Below are positions 53,264 through 61,820 of a stretch of 64,000 bases of DNA, piece after piece. Source of the DNA: Bradyrhizobium sp. dw_411 (GTDB lineage Bacteria; Pseudomonadota; Alphaproteobacteria; Rhizobiales; Xanthobacteraceae); the NCBI RefSeq assembly GCF_018449695.1, contig NZ_JAAVUY010000009.1, positions 248,001 to 312,000 of the forward strand, written 5' to 3'. Positions within the stretch are counted from its first letter, which is position 1. Every line of letters starts with the position of its first letter. The position numbers were made by a program, and so were the translations under genes. The notes below the pieces were generated by a model that did no database searches, was not told where the DNA came from, and saw nothing but the letters and a program-made list of their open reading frames with translations.

Positions 53264-53812
53264 CTACTGAGCCAGATCCTGCTCCAGCTTCGGCCAGCGC
53301 GTATTGGCCTCCCGCAATACGCGCGCGGGATCGGCCGCGAACGCATCGCGGTTCTGCTCGCGCCCGAACAGATAAAGCCGCTCGCCCGAGACCAGCCAGA
53401 ATCGGGGATTGCCCGCATAGGTGACGCCGCGCGCCAGATCGACCGGGTCATAGCCGCCATATTGGGGGCCGTAGATATCGGGATGGGCGACAAACGACGC
53501 GCGGTTGCCCTCGTTGCGGAAGCGCCAGACCGCCCCGGCCTGGGTCGCCTCGAAATCCGGCAGGCCCATCATGGGACGCCCATCGACGAAATAGGCGACG
53601 GGGTCATAGCCCTCGATGGCCACGCCGCTAAAACGGTTGACCACGACGCGCTCGGTGGTCGCGGCCTGCGCCGCAAACTGCGGACTGCCGCCCGGCACAC
53701 CAAGGCCAAGCCCGATCCAGAGCACCGCCGCCAGCGGGATGATCAAGGCTATTCCGGGGCGAAAGCGAATTTCGAGCCGACTGCCGTTTCTTTCCTGCCG
53801 TTGTGCCGTCAT
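53264..53812 (-). CDS. YHS-domain protein with N-terminal membrane anchor
   Basis: A 182-residue product starting MTAQRQERNGSRLEIRF, with one hydrophobic segment (GIALIIPLAAVLWIGLGLGV) and a periplasmic YHS-type domain: GVAIEGYDPVAYFVDGRPM, VWRFRNEGNRASFVAHPD and PQYGGYDPVDLARG. This variant is common in alphaproteobacteria and usually lacks the metal Cys of true YHS domains; I see none here. Function unknown. Confidence 0.85.
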   Translation of the reverse strand: MTAQRQERNGSRLEIRFRPGIALIIPLAAVLWIGLGLGVPGGSPQFAAQAATTERVVVNRFSGVAIEGYDPVAYFVDGRPMMGLPDFEATQAGAVWRFRNEGNRASFVAHPDIYGPQYGGYDPVDLARGVTYAGNPRFWLVSGERLYLFGREQNRDAFAADPARVLREANTRWPKLEQDLAQ

Positions 53813-53924
53813 AGTTGGTGCCGATAACATTCGAGTCGGGGGACACTTGGTCGCAGCCTAAATCGATGCTTCTCAGCGTCAGGTTAAGGCCGCGGCCGGG
53901 ATTTCAATACCCAGGGGTTTTTTC

Positions 53925-54611
53925 ATGATTTTCGCCTCTCGCCTTGCAGCGGTAACGCTCGCCGCGATGATGTGCTTGGCCGTGCCCGCTTTCGCGCAGC
54001 AGCCGGTGCAGCAGCTACCGCCGCCGCAGCAACCGATGCAGCAGCCGCCGATGCAGCAACAACCGATGCAGCAACTGCCGCCGGAGCAACAGCAGCAATT
54101 GCCGCCGCCGGTGCGCCAGCCCAACCCCAATACCTACGGGCCGGACGAACTGACCAATGCCGGGCACCGGTTTTTCGGCAACGTCTCGCGCGGCCTCGCC
54201 TCTGTCATCGAGCGCGCGGTCAGCCAATGGGGCCTGCCGAACGGTTACATCCTCGGCGAGGAAGGCTCCGGCGCCTTCGTCGCGGGGCTTCGCTACGGCG
54301 AAGGCACGCTCTACACCAAGAATGCCGGCGACCTCAGGGTCTACTGGCAGGGACCCTCGGTCGGCTTCGACTGGGGCGGCGACGGCGCCCGCACCATGAC
54401 GCTGGTCTACAACCTGCCGGCGACCGGCGCGATCTACCAGCGCTTCGGCGGCATCGATGGCTCGGCCTATATCATCGGCGGCTTCGGGATGACGGCGCTA
54501 ACCGCCAACAACATCGTGCTGGTGCCGATCCGATCCGGTTTGGGCCTGCGCCTCGGCGCCAATATCGGCTATCTCAAATATACCCCGCGCGCGACCTGGA
54601 ACCCGTTCTGA
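53925..54611 (+). CDS. DUF1134 exported protein with Gln/Pro-rich repeat
   Basis: A 228-residue product with a signal peptide ending AVPAFAQ. Residues about 25-65 are a low-complexity Gln-Pro-Met repeat (QQPMQQPPMQQQPMQQLPPE). The DUF1134 domain follows, with NAGHRFFGNVSRGLASVIER, GLRYGEGTLYTKNAG and YQRFGGIDGSAYIIGGFGM. DUF1134 proteins are periplasmic/lipid-binding-like and of unknown role in alphaproteobacteria. Confidence 0.9.
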   Translation: MIFASRLAAVTLAAMMCLAVPAFAQQPVQQLPPPQQPMQQPPMQQQPMQQLPPEQQQQLPPPVRQPNPNTYGPDELTNAGHRFFGNVSRGLASVIERAVSQWGLPNGYILGEEGSGAFVAGLRYGEGTLYTKNAGDLRVYWQGPSVGFDWGGDGARTMTLVYNLPATGAIYQRFGGIDGSAYIIGGFGMTALTANNIVLVPIRSGLGLRLGANIGYLKYTPRATWNPF

Positions 54612-54656
54612 CGCTGTCCCGTTGGAACTTCCCAACTGGGAGTACGCGTGGTTACG

Positions 54657-54679
54657 GATTCACGTTAACGCGGCATTAA
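54657..54679 (+). promoter_or_regulatory. Perfect CtrA box with adjacent GANTC
   Basis: TTAA-N7-TTAA at 54665-54679 matches the CtrA consensus exactly, and GATTC (a CcrM site) ends at 54661, three bases before it. The next start codon is 65 bases downstream (coiled-coil gene at 54745). The combination suggests cell-cycle-timed expression; experimental binding is not known to me. Confidence 0.6.
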
Positions 54680-54744
54680 GCTGGCGTTTACCCTATCCCC
54701 ATGGCATTGTAATTAAGAGTTTTTCCGGTGGGGAGTAGCGTTTC

Positions 54745-56022
54745 ATGGTTGAGCCGATCATGTATCTGGCGATCGGTTTTCTGGTCTCGATGTTGTTCGG
54801 GCTGATGATCGTGCCGCTGGTGCATAACCGCGCGGTGCGGCTGACCACCCGGCGCCTCGAAGCCGCGACCCCGCTGTCGATGGCCGAAATCCAGGCCGAT
54901 AAAGACCAGTTGCGCGCGGAATTCGCGATGTCGGCGCGGCGGCTTGAGATGAGCGTCGACCAGCTCAAGAACAAGACCACCAGCCAGCTCGCTGAACTCG
55001 GCAAGAAATCCGACGCGATCAATCGCATGAAACTCGAGCTCGGCGAAAAGAACGCGACGATCTTTTCGCTGGAAGCGCGTGAGAAGGCGGTCAAGGAACA
55101 GCTCCGCGCCACCGAAGAGGAATTTTCCGCCAAGACCGAAGGACTGCGCCTGGCCGAGCAGGCGCTGACCGACAAGCGAAGTGAACTTGCGAAAATCAAC
55201 GCCGAACTGTCCAACCGTTCGATGATCGCGGACACCCGACAGGTCGAGCTGGTCGCGGTGCATGCCCAGATCGATGCGCTGAAGGGCCGTGTCGACGATG
55301 CGGAAAAGGAATACACCGCAACGCAGGCGCGGCTTGAAGCGCAGCGTAGCGAATCCGATATCGCGACACGCAATCTGGCCGAGGCACGCAGCCAGGTCGA
55401 GAATCTGAGCCAGCGCGTCACGGATCTCGATCGCCAACTGATCATCCAGGTCAAGGAAGCCGAGATGCTCGGCAACCGCGTCAACGATCTGGAATCGCGG
55501 CTTGCGACGCAGGGCAAGCTGCTCGCCGAGCGCGACTATGAAAACAATCAACTGCGCCAGTCCAACGAAACCGCCGAGCGCGCCGCCCGGGAATTGCGCG
55601 ACGAGATCGCGGCGATGAACGGCGGCAAATCGCCGGCGCTGGAAAAGCTGCGCACCGAAAAGGCCGCGATGGAAGAACAGCTTCGTATCGCGCGCGACGA
55701 ACGCAGCAAGGCGCAACGCGACCTCAATGCGATCCAGCAGCAGGCCGAAAGCTCCTGGGCCACCGAGCGCATGGAAAACGCGCTGCTGCGCGAACGCATC
55801 AACGACATCGCCGCCGAAGTCGCCAAGCTGGCGATGCAGCTCGAAGGCCCGAATTCGCCGATCGAGGCGATGCTGGCGGCCGAACCGATGATCCCGGCCA
55901 AAACCGCGCGCGCCGCCAATGGCGTGGCGAATGGCGGTATGCCCGAAGGCGGCGGCACGCTCGCCGAACGCATCCGCGCGCTGCAGTCCCACGCCTCGCG
56001 CGCGAGGCAGCAAGGCGCGTGA
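54745..56022 (+). CDS. Membrane-anchored long coiled-coil protein
   Basis: A 425-residue protein with one N-terminal membrane helix (IMYLAIGFLVSMLFGLMIVP) and then about 320 residues of near-continuous heptad coiled coil (for example LEMSVDQLKNKTTSQLAELG and SQVENLSQRVTDLDRQLI), ending in a Gly/Ala-rich tail. GTGGGGAG stands before the start. The architecture resembles division- or polarity-linked scaffold proteins. A perfect CtrA box upstream supports a cell-cycle connection. No named family is recognised. Confidence 0.8.
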   Translation: MVEPIMYLAIGFLVSMLFGLMIVPLVHNRAVRLTTRRLEAATPLSMAEIQADKDQLRAEFAMSARRLEMSVDQLKNKTTSQLAELGKKSDAINRMKLELGEKNATIFSLEAREKAVKEQLRATEEEFSAKTEGLRLAEQALTDKRSELAKINAELSNRSMIADTRQVELVAVHAQIDALKGRVDDAEKEYTATQARLEAQRSESDIATRNLAEARSQVENLSQRVTDLDRQLIIQVKEAEMLGNRVNDLESRLATQGKLLAERDYENNQLRQSNETAERAARELRDEIAAMNGGKSPALEKLRTEKAAMEEQLRIARDERSKAQRDLNAIQQQAESSWATERMENALLRERINDIAAEVAKLAMQLEGPNSPIEAMLAAEPMIPAKTARAANGVANGGMPEGGGTLAERIRALQSHASRARQQGA

Positions 56023-56034
56023 TCTCTCTCGGCG

Positions 56035-56151
56035 TCGTCCTGGCGAACGCCGGGACCTATACGCCGCGGCCCATCGTTGAAGGCCGCTGTTGAAAGACTT
56101 TCGCTCAACACAAAGTCCCGTGGTTATGGGTCCCGGCGTTCGCCGGGACGA
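56035..56151. repeat. Inverted-repeat element with GGCGAACGCCGGGACC arms
   Basis: Arms at 56035-56057 and 56129-56151 are inverted copies with one mismatch, around about 70 bases. The wording GTCCCGGCGTTCGCCGGGACGAC is a known style of intergenic palindrome in Bradyrhizobium-type genomes. It follows the coiled-coil gene directly and may act on its mRNA end. Confidence 0.75.
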
Positions 56152-56175
56152 CGATGCAGATGAAACGTTTTTAGG

Positions 56176-56256
56176 TCGTCATCACCGGGCTTGACCCGGT
56201 GATCCATCTTCTTTGCGAAGATGGATGGATGCCCGGATCAAGTCCGGGCATGACGA
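56176..56256. repeat. Palindromic intergenic element TCGTCAT...ATGACGA
   Basis: An 81-base element bounded by inverted TCGTCAT/ATGACGA ends. It contains two internal hairpins, TCACCGGGCTTGACCCGGTGA and GCCCGGATCAAGTCCGGGC-like, and a third small one (ATCTTCTTTGCGAAGAT). This is the widespread alphaproteobacterial RPE-like palindrome. Confidence 0.8.
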
Positions 56257-56931
56257 GTGAGCGATCGCGACGCAAAGCGCCCGAGTTTTGCTTGCATCCT
56301 TTGCCTCTGAGATCAGAGGGCGCAGGGAATGCCGGGCGCCTGGTGCGCCCACCGCCGCATGTGCGAGGGTAGAGGGCAGAAAGCACACGCGTTAGTCAGG
56401 TCACACCGGAAACACCCGGCATTCCCCGCGCAATGGTTTACAGCTTACTTCGCGCTCTCCCCGGTGATCGGGCTCTTTTGCCACCGTCATCAGTGGCGTC
56501 TTCGCCACCAACTTGACGCCAGCGTCGAGGCGTCAGGACCACACGACTTCGCCGTCCGCGATCCGGCGCCCTCGTCAGGAGCGCCATCCGCGTCCACCGC
56601 ATCCCGCCTCACGTCCGTGACGATCGCGAAACGCCCCTCTATGAGGCGGGACGGCGCGATTATCGCTTTGATTTGGGGTGAGCCCGAAAGGAAATATTTT
56701 CGCGCGTCTATCTGGACACCCCAAATCACGTTGAGCCGCCTCGACAAATTAGTTTTTGGCGAAAATCGCGAATCCTGACGAATTAACGGTCTGAGAGCGC
56801 CATCTGCGCCTGTTTTCGCGCCCTGACAGCTTGACACCGATGGCCCGCACTTCGTAAATCGCGCCCTCTGGTACTTGTCCATGGCCCGATCCGACGCCTG
56901 TTTTCCGGCTTCCGATCGCGCACCAGATCCC
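56257..56931. other. Repeat-derived intergenic region before tRNA-Val
   Basis: About 670 bases with no convincing gene. The part from 56400 to 56640 (ACACCCGGCATTCCCCGCGC onward) reads like another dispersed Bradyrhizobium-group repeat. A 12-base perfect inverted repeat, TGATTTGGGGTG at 56669-56680 and CACCCCAAATCA at 56717-56728, encloses 36 bases. Short open frames here look like shadows. Confidence 0.5.
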
Positions 56932-57006
56932 GGGCGCATAGCTCAGCGGGAGAGCGTTCCCTTCACACGGGAGAGGTCCAAGGTTCGATCCCTTGTGCGC
57001 CCACCA
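56932..57006 (+). tRNA. tRNA-Val (anticodon CAC)
   Basis: Seventy-five bases fold as a tRNA: acceptor GGGCGCA/TGCGCCC, D-arm GCTC..GAGC, anticodon stem TTCCC/GGGAG with loop TTCACAC (anticodon CAC), T-arm with GGTTCGATCCC, and an encoded 3' CCA. No integrase or duplicated tRNA end is seen next to it. Confidence 0.96.
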
Positions 57007-57248
57007 TCCAAACCCTGATTCTTTGCCTCGCCGTACACCCATGAGCAGATGTGGTGTGGGTTTGGTAGCCACGGCTGGACTTGTTGGATTAACGGCTACC
57101 TGTTGCGCTTTATTGTGTGGGCGAGGCTGGGCGCTTTGACGGGCCCGGCGACGGTTTGCATTCGCCAACTTTTACGTGCGTAAACTTTAACCCGACGATG
57201 ATCTTTGCTGTAAACCGAGAAATCAATCTTTCGAGGAACTGCTTCGCA

Positions 57249-58799
57249 ATGAACGATAAAGTTCTCCGGAACGCGAGCGGCCCGGTTTCAAAGTCGACCG
57301 ATCTCCACAGACGGGGGCAAGCTCACCTCGACGCCGGGCAGCACCTTGAAGCTCTCAGGTGTTATCTCGAGCTTGCGAAGATCACCCCAAATTCGTGGGA
57401 CGTCGCGTTCAGGTGCGGTTTACTTCTGTTCGAGCTTGCGCGCCATGAAGAAGCGCTGTCGTTCCTTGATCGTTGCCAAAAACTGCAGCCGGGTCACGCC
57501 ATGACAATCTACTGGCGCGCCCGAACCTTGCGATTCCTGCGCAGATTCGAAGAGGCGATCGAGCTGAGCGAGCAAGCTGAAGTGCTCGCGCCAGATGACC
57601 CGGACGTGTTCAATAATTCCGGAATCATCCTCCATGGCCTCTGCCGCGACGCAGACGCCGTAGACCGGTTCGATCGGGCAATACGCCTGAAGCCAGATTT
57701 TGTTGACGGGATTGTCAACAAGGCGAATTCGCTCGTCCAGTTGCGAAGATTTACCGAAGCTCTTTCATGCTATGCCGCGGCGAAGTCCTTGCAGCCGGAC
57801 GACACCACGATCGACTGGAACATAGCCAATCTCCAGATGCTGACGGGTGATTTCGCCGCGGGCTGGGCCGGGCGCGAAAGTCGCTGGACCAAAAAAACAG
57901 ATCGCGTTCGCTATCCAAAATTCCCAACCCCGATGTGGCTGGGTCAGGGATCGGTGGCGGGCAAGACGATCCTGGTCTACGCCGAGGAGGGATTGGGGGA
58001 CACAATCCAGTTCGTCAGATATCTACCGTTGCTTGCAGCGCTCGGAGCACGCGTTGTTCTCGCCGCTAATGAGGAGCTCCACTCTCTCGTGTCCCGCGTG
58101 CCTGGCGTTGCTCTTTGCGTGCCAAAGTCCGAGGGAACTACCGTCCCGCGTTTCGATCTTCATTGCGGCATATCGAGCCTGCCTCTGGCATTCGGCACCC
58201 GTCTCGATTCTATCCCATCGGCAACAGCTTATTTCCCTCCCGTCCCTGCAGAAGAGCTGCGATCCTGGGAGGCTCGACTTGGCGCGCGCGAGGGGATTGG
58301 CGAACGCAAGGGGATGAGAATCGGACTGGTCTGGTCCGGCAATCCACGCCACGTGAATGATCACAACCGTTCAATTCCGCTGGACGTGATGGCTCGACTG
58401 GTCACTGGCGGCGCCCAATTCGTAAGCCTTCAGAAGGATCCGAGGCCAGGCGACATGGCTGTCCTTGGAAAGAGGCCGGACATCGCAGATTACACCAGTC
58501 ACATGACAGATTTCAGCGCTACCGCCGCGTTGGTATCCTGCCTGGATTTAGTCATCACCGTTGATACCAGTGTAGCTCACCTGGCTGCGGCCTTTGGTCG
58601 GCCAACGTGGGTGCTCTTGCCGTACACGCCGGACTACAGATGGCTGCTCGATCGAAACGATAGTCCTTGGTATCCGACGGTGCGTCTCTTCAGGCAGGAT
58701 GAAACCCGTGACTACTCAATCGTAATTGACAGAGTGCATGCAGAACTGGGAAATCAGATACGGTCCTTTGGAAGCGTGCCGTTTCCGGCGACGAGTTAG
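57249..58799 (+). CDS. TPR protein with glycosyltransferase-family-9-like domain (copy 1)
   Basis: A 516-residue protein. Residues about 15-195 are five or so tetratricopeptide repeats (AHLDAGQHLEALRCYLELAK, NNSGIILHGLCRDADAVDRF). The C-terminal half resembles heptosyltransferase/GT9-fold domains: WLGQGSVAGKTILVYAEEGL, GDTIQFVRYLPLL, LVWSGNPRHVNDHNRSIPL, SLQKDP, and VDTSVAHLAAAFGRPTWVLL. Such proteins are suspected in protein or surface glycosylation. The start at 57249 has GAGGA about 12 bases upstream; an earlier ATG at 57117 gives an unlikely extension. Paralogous to the gene at 62608. Confidence 0.85.
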   Translation: MNDKVLRNASGPVSKSTDLHRRGQAHLDAGQHLEALRCYLELAKITPNSWDVAFRCGLLLFELARHEEALSFLDRCQKLQPGHAMTIYWRARTLRFLRRFEEAIELSEQAEVLAPDDPDVFNNSGIILHGLCRDADAVDRFDRAIRLKPDFVDGIVNKANSLVQLRRFTEALSCYAAAKSLQPDDTTIDWNIANLQMLTGDFAAGWAGRESRWTKKTDRVRYPKFPTPMWLGQGSVAGKTILVYAEEGLGDTIQFVRYLPLLAALGARVVLAANEELHSLVSRVPGVALCVPKSEGTTVPRFDLHCGISSLPLAFGTRLDSIPSATAYFPPVPAEELRSWEARLGAREGIGERKGMRIGLVWSGNPRHVNDHNRSIPLDVMARLVTGGAQFVSLQKDPRPGDMAVLGKRPDIADYTSHMTDFSATAALVSCLDLVITVDTSVAHLAAAFGRPTWVLLPYTPDYRWLLDRNDSPWYPTVRLFRQDETRDYSIVIDRVHAELGNQIRSFGSVPFPATS

Positions 58800-59034
58800 A
58801 CGTACGCAAGGTGAAGCTGTTGTGGCAGTGCCTGGACTACATGGGTGCAACGCCAACTTCGAACGTTGCGGCACCCGCTGAAGAGTGCCTGAAGACCCCG
58901 GCGCCAAATACTTTGCGTGAGCGGCACGGATTGGGCAAGGTTTGGGTCTCCCATCAATCGGAAACAACTAGGTTTAGCCTCGCCGAGCGGCTAGGATGCA
59001 GCGTGGCCCGTTCACCTTTTTCAGGAGGTTCGAC

Positions 59035-59262
59035 ATGGCACGGCACCTTTTCTTCGCGATCACGCTCATAGCAATCGGAGCGCTCTCCAACTCACCGGCA
59101 AAAGCGGTGACGGACGGAGCGCGTTGTGAGGACAGGGCCGCGAACTGCATAGGCAGATGCGCGAACCCCGGTTCCGGGACGAATAACAGCAAATGCATGT
59201 CGTCTTGCGATCGGCACGTCACGAAGTGTCTGATCCGCTGGCATGACTCGGGCCGGTCGTAA
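59035..59262 (+). CDS. Small exported cysteine-rich protein
   Basis: Seventy-five residues with a signal peptide (MARHLFFAITLIAIGALSNS, cleavage near AKA) and a mature part with six cysteines (31, 38, 42, 54, 58, 65) in a C-x6-C-x3-C-x11-C-x3-C-x6-C pattern, nearly symmetric, pointing to three disulfides. AGGAGG stands 7 bases before the ATG. Function unknown; the even Cys spacing supports a real folded periplasmic or secreted protein. Confidence 0.75.
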   Translation: MARHLFFAITLIAIGALSNSPAKAVTDGARCEDRAANCIGRCANPGSGTNNSKCMSSCDRHVTKCLIRWHDSGRS

Positions 59263-59350
59263 GTCAGTTCATTACGGCCAGGCGATAGGGCATCCCATCG
59301 GATGGCGGAAATCGCGAAAATGATCGGACCGGATCTTTAGCGGTACCGAC

Positions 59351-59534
59351 TCACGTCGACGTCCGGTGATACCTCTGACGGAACCGCGTGGCCGGCCTCA
59401 CGCCCCCGGCCTTTTTCAACGTGCGACGCAAATTCCTCGCAGCATTGCCGGGAGTAACCGGCCTACACACGCCTTGCCCGGTCCCGGAAATTACCCCTGC
59501 ATCGCCTGCAGCGGATTATGACTGAATCGTCCAT
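59351..59534 (-). pseudogene. Decayed paralogue of the zinc-ribbon protein at 61423
   Basis: The start MDDSVIIRCRRCRGNFRDRA matches the intact gene (MDDSVSIHCKRCRGSFRDRA) but hits a TAG after RARRV. Beyond the stop, GYSRQC is still readable, then the second Cys pair and about 20 codons are missing. In another frame the tail ARNLRRTLKKAGGVRPATR matches the intact ARNLRRKLKEDEGVKPAAR. So it has a nonsense codon, a deletion and a frameshift. Confidence 0.85.
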
Positions 59535-59830
59535 GCGACGAAGTGTGCGATGGAAGCGGCCCGACGCGCGACGACTGCCGGACGACACACGCCGGGCTCC
59601 CCAACCAAACCGCAAGCTGCATGCTTTCGGCACGGCCGAATCGAATCTATGTGAACTTCGTGGCAGAAAACGCGCCAATCGATGTAAGTTCGACTTCGAT
59701 CGCAAAGAGACGCATCCGGGGCAGGCGGAAGCTGAAGCGGGATCGATAGCGAGCCAGAAGCAGCCCGTCAAAATATCGCCTTCTTGAACGCTACGTTGCC
59801 CCCAACGTTAACGACAAGAAGTAACGACAA

Positions 59831-60013
59831 GTGCCCTCACCTCTGCGGTTTGAAGCTTTTCTTGACCCGATGAACAACTGGGTGGTTTGGGATCATCAAG
59901 AGCAATATTTCGCAGAAGTTGGAACGAGGCATCTTCAATCTCTTCCGGAGGAAAGGGCAAAGGCGTTCTGCACAATGCTGAACATCCTGCTGCCGAAAGA
60001 TGGCGCAACCTAA
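59831..60013 (+). CDS. Small conserved-looking hypothetical protein
   Basis: Sixty residues from a GTG start: PSPLRFEAFLDPMNNWVVWD, then FAEVGTRHLQSLPEERAKAF and a helical end. The hydrophobic pattern and lack of low complexity suggest a folded small protein. AGAAG lies upstream as a weak ribosome-binding site. I believe similar short proteins (FLDPMNxWVVWD) occur in Bradyrhizobium, but no function is known to me. Confidence 0.6.
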   Translation: MPSPLRFEAFLDPMNNWVVWDHQEQYFAEVGTRHLQSLPEERAKAFCTMLNILLPKDGAT

Positions 60014-60300
60014 CCAACCTCGGCACTCGCCTGACCGTTAACAAAATGAAGGACGAGGCCTGATGACCGGCAGCCGCTTTGGACGAACGGTTTGTCGGCC
60101 CGAAACCATCGTCATCAGTACAAAATTCGTAGCCATATCCACGCCAAATTGCTGACCTTCACTCATGCCCAGGCGAGACCCGCAGTCCCAAAGCCCTGTT
60201 TATTTATGATAGGTTTGCGATGCCCCCGCGTTTGTGATGCGCGGCAAGTCTGGGCCGGCACTGTGATCGAGAGACAGGACATATCGAGAGACAGGACGCC

Positions 60301-60390
60301 ATGCGCCACGCTTACGTTGCCATTGCCTTCATCGGGGTTGTCGCGATTGTCTTCGTCTCTCTCGTGGCGCTGCAGCGGGCGCTGGGATGA
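60301..60390 (+). CDS. Tiny single-pass membrane protein, 29 residues
   Basis: The frame reads MRHAYVAIAFIGVVAIVFVS and ends LVALQRALG. Almost the whole product is one membrane helix with a basic N-terminus. AGGA stands 6-7 bases before the ATG. Such tiny proteins are easily missed; the call depends on the hydrophobic pattern and ribosome-binding site. Confidence 0.4.
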   Translation: MRHAYVAIAFIGVVAIVFVSLVALQRALG

Positions 60391-60668
60391 TCGCTCCAGC
60401 GTTTTGGTGGCAACAGGCGCCTGATCTCAGGCATGGCTTACACGATGGTATTTCCGCATCTCAAGCAGCCGCGCCCTGCAATATGCCCGGTAAATCGAAC
60501 TGATGATTGCCCACATGACCACACTCCGTTGTGTTGACCAGTGTGGCGACCGTGCGCCCGGATTGTTTCCGGCCGGCTTCGTCGCACCGGGCTCTCGGTA
60601 ATGTGATTGAATTGGCGACTGCGGTCATCGACGTATCCAGGAGAAGCGATGACTGCGAGGATACGCCA

Positions 60669-60824
60669 ATGCTCGCCGAAAAGTTTATTTTGCTATTGGA
60701 AACACTCCGAAAACATCTGCCCGAACCGGGCGAAACCTATATTGACGGCGCCCCAAGGGTCGTAAGCAAGTCGCCCCACGTCCCCGTCCAATTCCCCGCA
60801 AAGCTGCAGGCCCCCGGTCGCTAA
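60669..60824 (+). CDS. Small hypothetical protein, 51 residues
   Basis: The product starts MLAEKFILLLETLRKHLPEP and ends with SKSPHVPVQFPAKLQAPGR, with PRVVSKSPHVPV as a distinctive core. GAGGATACGCC precedes the ATG. A longer frame to 60531 has a poor N-terminal part. I recall similar short proteins in Bradyrhizobium genomes; no function. Confidence 0.5.
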   Translation: MLAEKFILLLETLRKHLPEPGETYIDGAPRVVSKSPHVPVQFPAKLQAPGR

Positions 60825-60952
60825 AAACGCGGTAGCGACCGAATATTTCCGCAGGAAGTTTCGGAAAGCCCAAACGAAACAGCACGGAGCAACGGCGATG
60901 CCGCCCCGGTTGGCGGCCTGTTCGCCTCGCCCGGGGTGCACCCTGACGGTAT

Positions 60953-61177
60953 TCAGTAATGCCGGGGGCGCCGATGCTTCGTGTAGTGATGATGTCGCGG
61001 AGCCCATGATCGGTGGGTTTGAAAATCCATATCTTCACCGGTCGTTCTGACCGGTCCGCGATTGATCATTCCACGGTTTCCAAAAGTCGCGTCGCTGCCA
61101 ATCGGGGCCGGCTGCGCGAATGCGAGCGAGCCTGTCAGGGCAAACGCTGTAGCCAGCGCAATCGTTCTGAGTTTCAT
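60953..61177 (-). CDS. Small exported His/Arg-rich protein
   Basis: Seventy-four residues with signal peptide MKLRTIALATAFALTGSLAFA and a mature tail rich in His, Arg and Tyr (APRHHHYTKHRRPRHY). GAGGA stands 7 bases before the ATG at 61177; an ATG two codons earlier is possible. The His-rich end could bind metal; that is only a suggestion. Confidence 0.6.
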   Translation of the reverse strand: MKLRTIALATAFALTGSLAFAQPAPIGSDATFGNRGMINRGPVRTTGEDMDFQTHRSWAPRHHHYTKHRRPRHY

Positions 61178-61422
61178 GGTCATTTCCTCGTAAGCAGGCC
61201 CCGCCAGAAAATAGCTGAACCGGCTCTTATGTTCCACCTCAACCCGCCCACTCACGGCGGGCCATTTGACGCGCGCAGAAACTACCAAAATAACCGCGCG
61301 CCGCTTTGGGCTGTTCTGGCTTCACTTATCTTCAGCCATGCTCAAGTCTCGGTTGGCGTCTGAGGACGATACCACAACACGACGTCCGTGACCGGCGTAT
61401 CGGTTGCGCTCTGCAGCACAAC

Positions 61423-61677
61423 TCACATCGAAGTCCGGTCATACGTCCGGCGAGACCTCGCGGCGGGCTTCACGCCTTCGTCCTCTTTCAACTTGCGGCG
61501 CAGATTCCGCGCGGTCCGCAAGGCTGACCGGACGTTCGGATCGTTGACGTGATCTTCAAAGAAGATGACGACTTCGCAGCTCGGACATTGCCGGGAGTAG
61601 CCGGGTTGAACGCGCCGCGCCCTGTCGCGGAAACTACCGCGGCAGCGCTTGCAGTGGATTGAAACTGAATCGTCCAT
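61423..61677 (-). CDS. Small zinc-ribbon protein
   Basis: Eighty-four residues with two Cys pairs, C9-x2-C12 in SIHCKRCRGSF and C31-x2-C34 in SRQCPSCEVVIF, the spacing of a zinc ribbon. A basic C-terminal tail (ARNLRRKLKEDEGVKPAAR) follows. It probably binds zinc and perhaps RNA, DNA or protein. A decayed paralogue lies 2 kb upstream. The frame opens four codons earlier (MVRR), but MDDSV is shared with the paralogue. Confidence 0.7.
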   Translation of the reverse strand: MDDSVSIHCKRCRGSFRDRARRVQPGYSRQCPSCEVVIFFEDHVNDPNVRSALRTARNLRRKLKEDEGVKPAARSRRTYDRTSM

Positions 61678-61820
61678 GCGGCGCACCATGCGATGGAAGT
61701 CGTTAAGAATCCCGTTCGCCTCATGCGTCGCTTGTCAGCGCTGAACAACTTCATCGCTGAACGGACCGGACAGCTGTTTGCAGCGCCTGTCCGGCCCGTT
61801 GTCCGCGGTCTGCGGAAGTC

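Noticed and set aside
56932..57006. tRNA-Val as an integration site of a genomic island
   Set aside because: No integrase gene and no duplicated tRNA 3' end are visible on either side within the window.
60953..61288. Longer start for the His-rich exported protein
   Set aside because: The extra 37 residues lack a ribosome-binding site and would hide the signal peptide that is clear from 61177.
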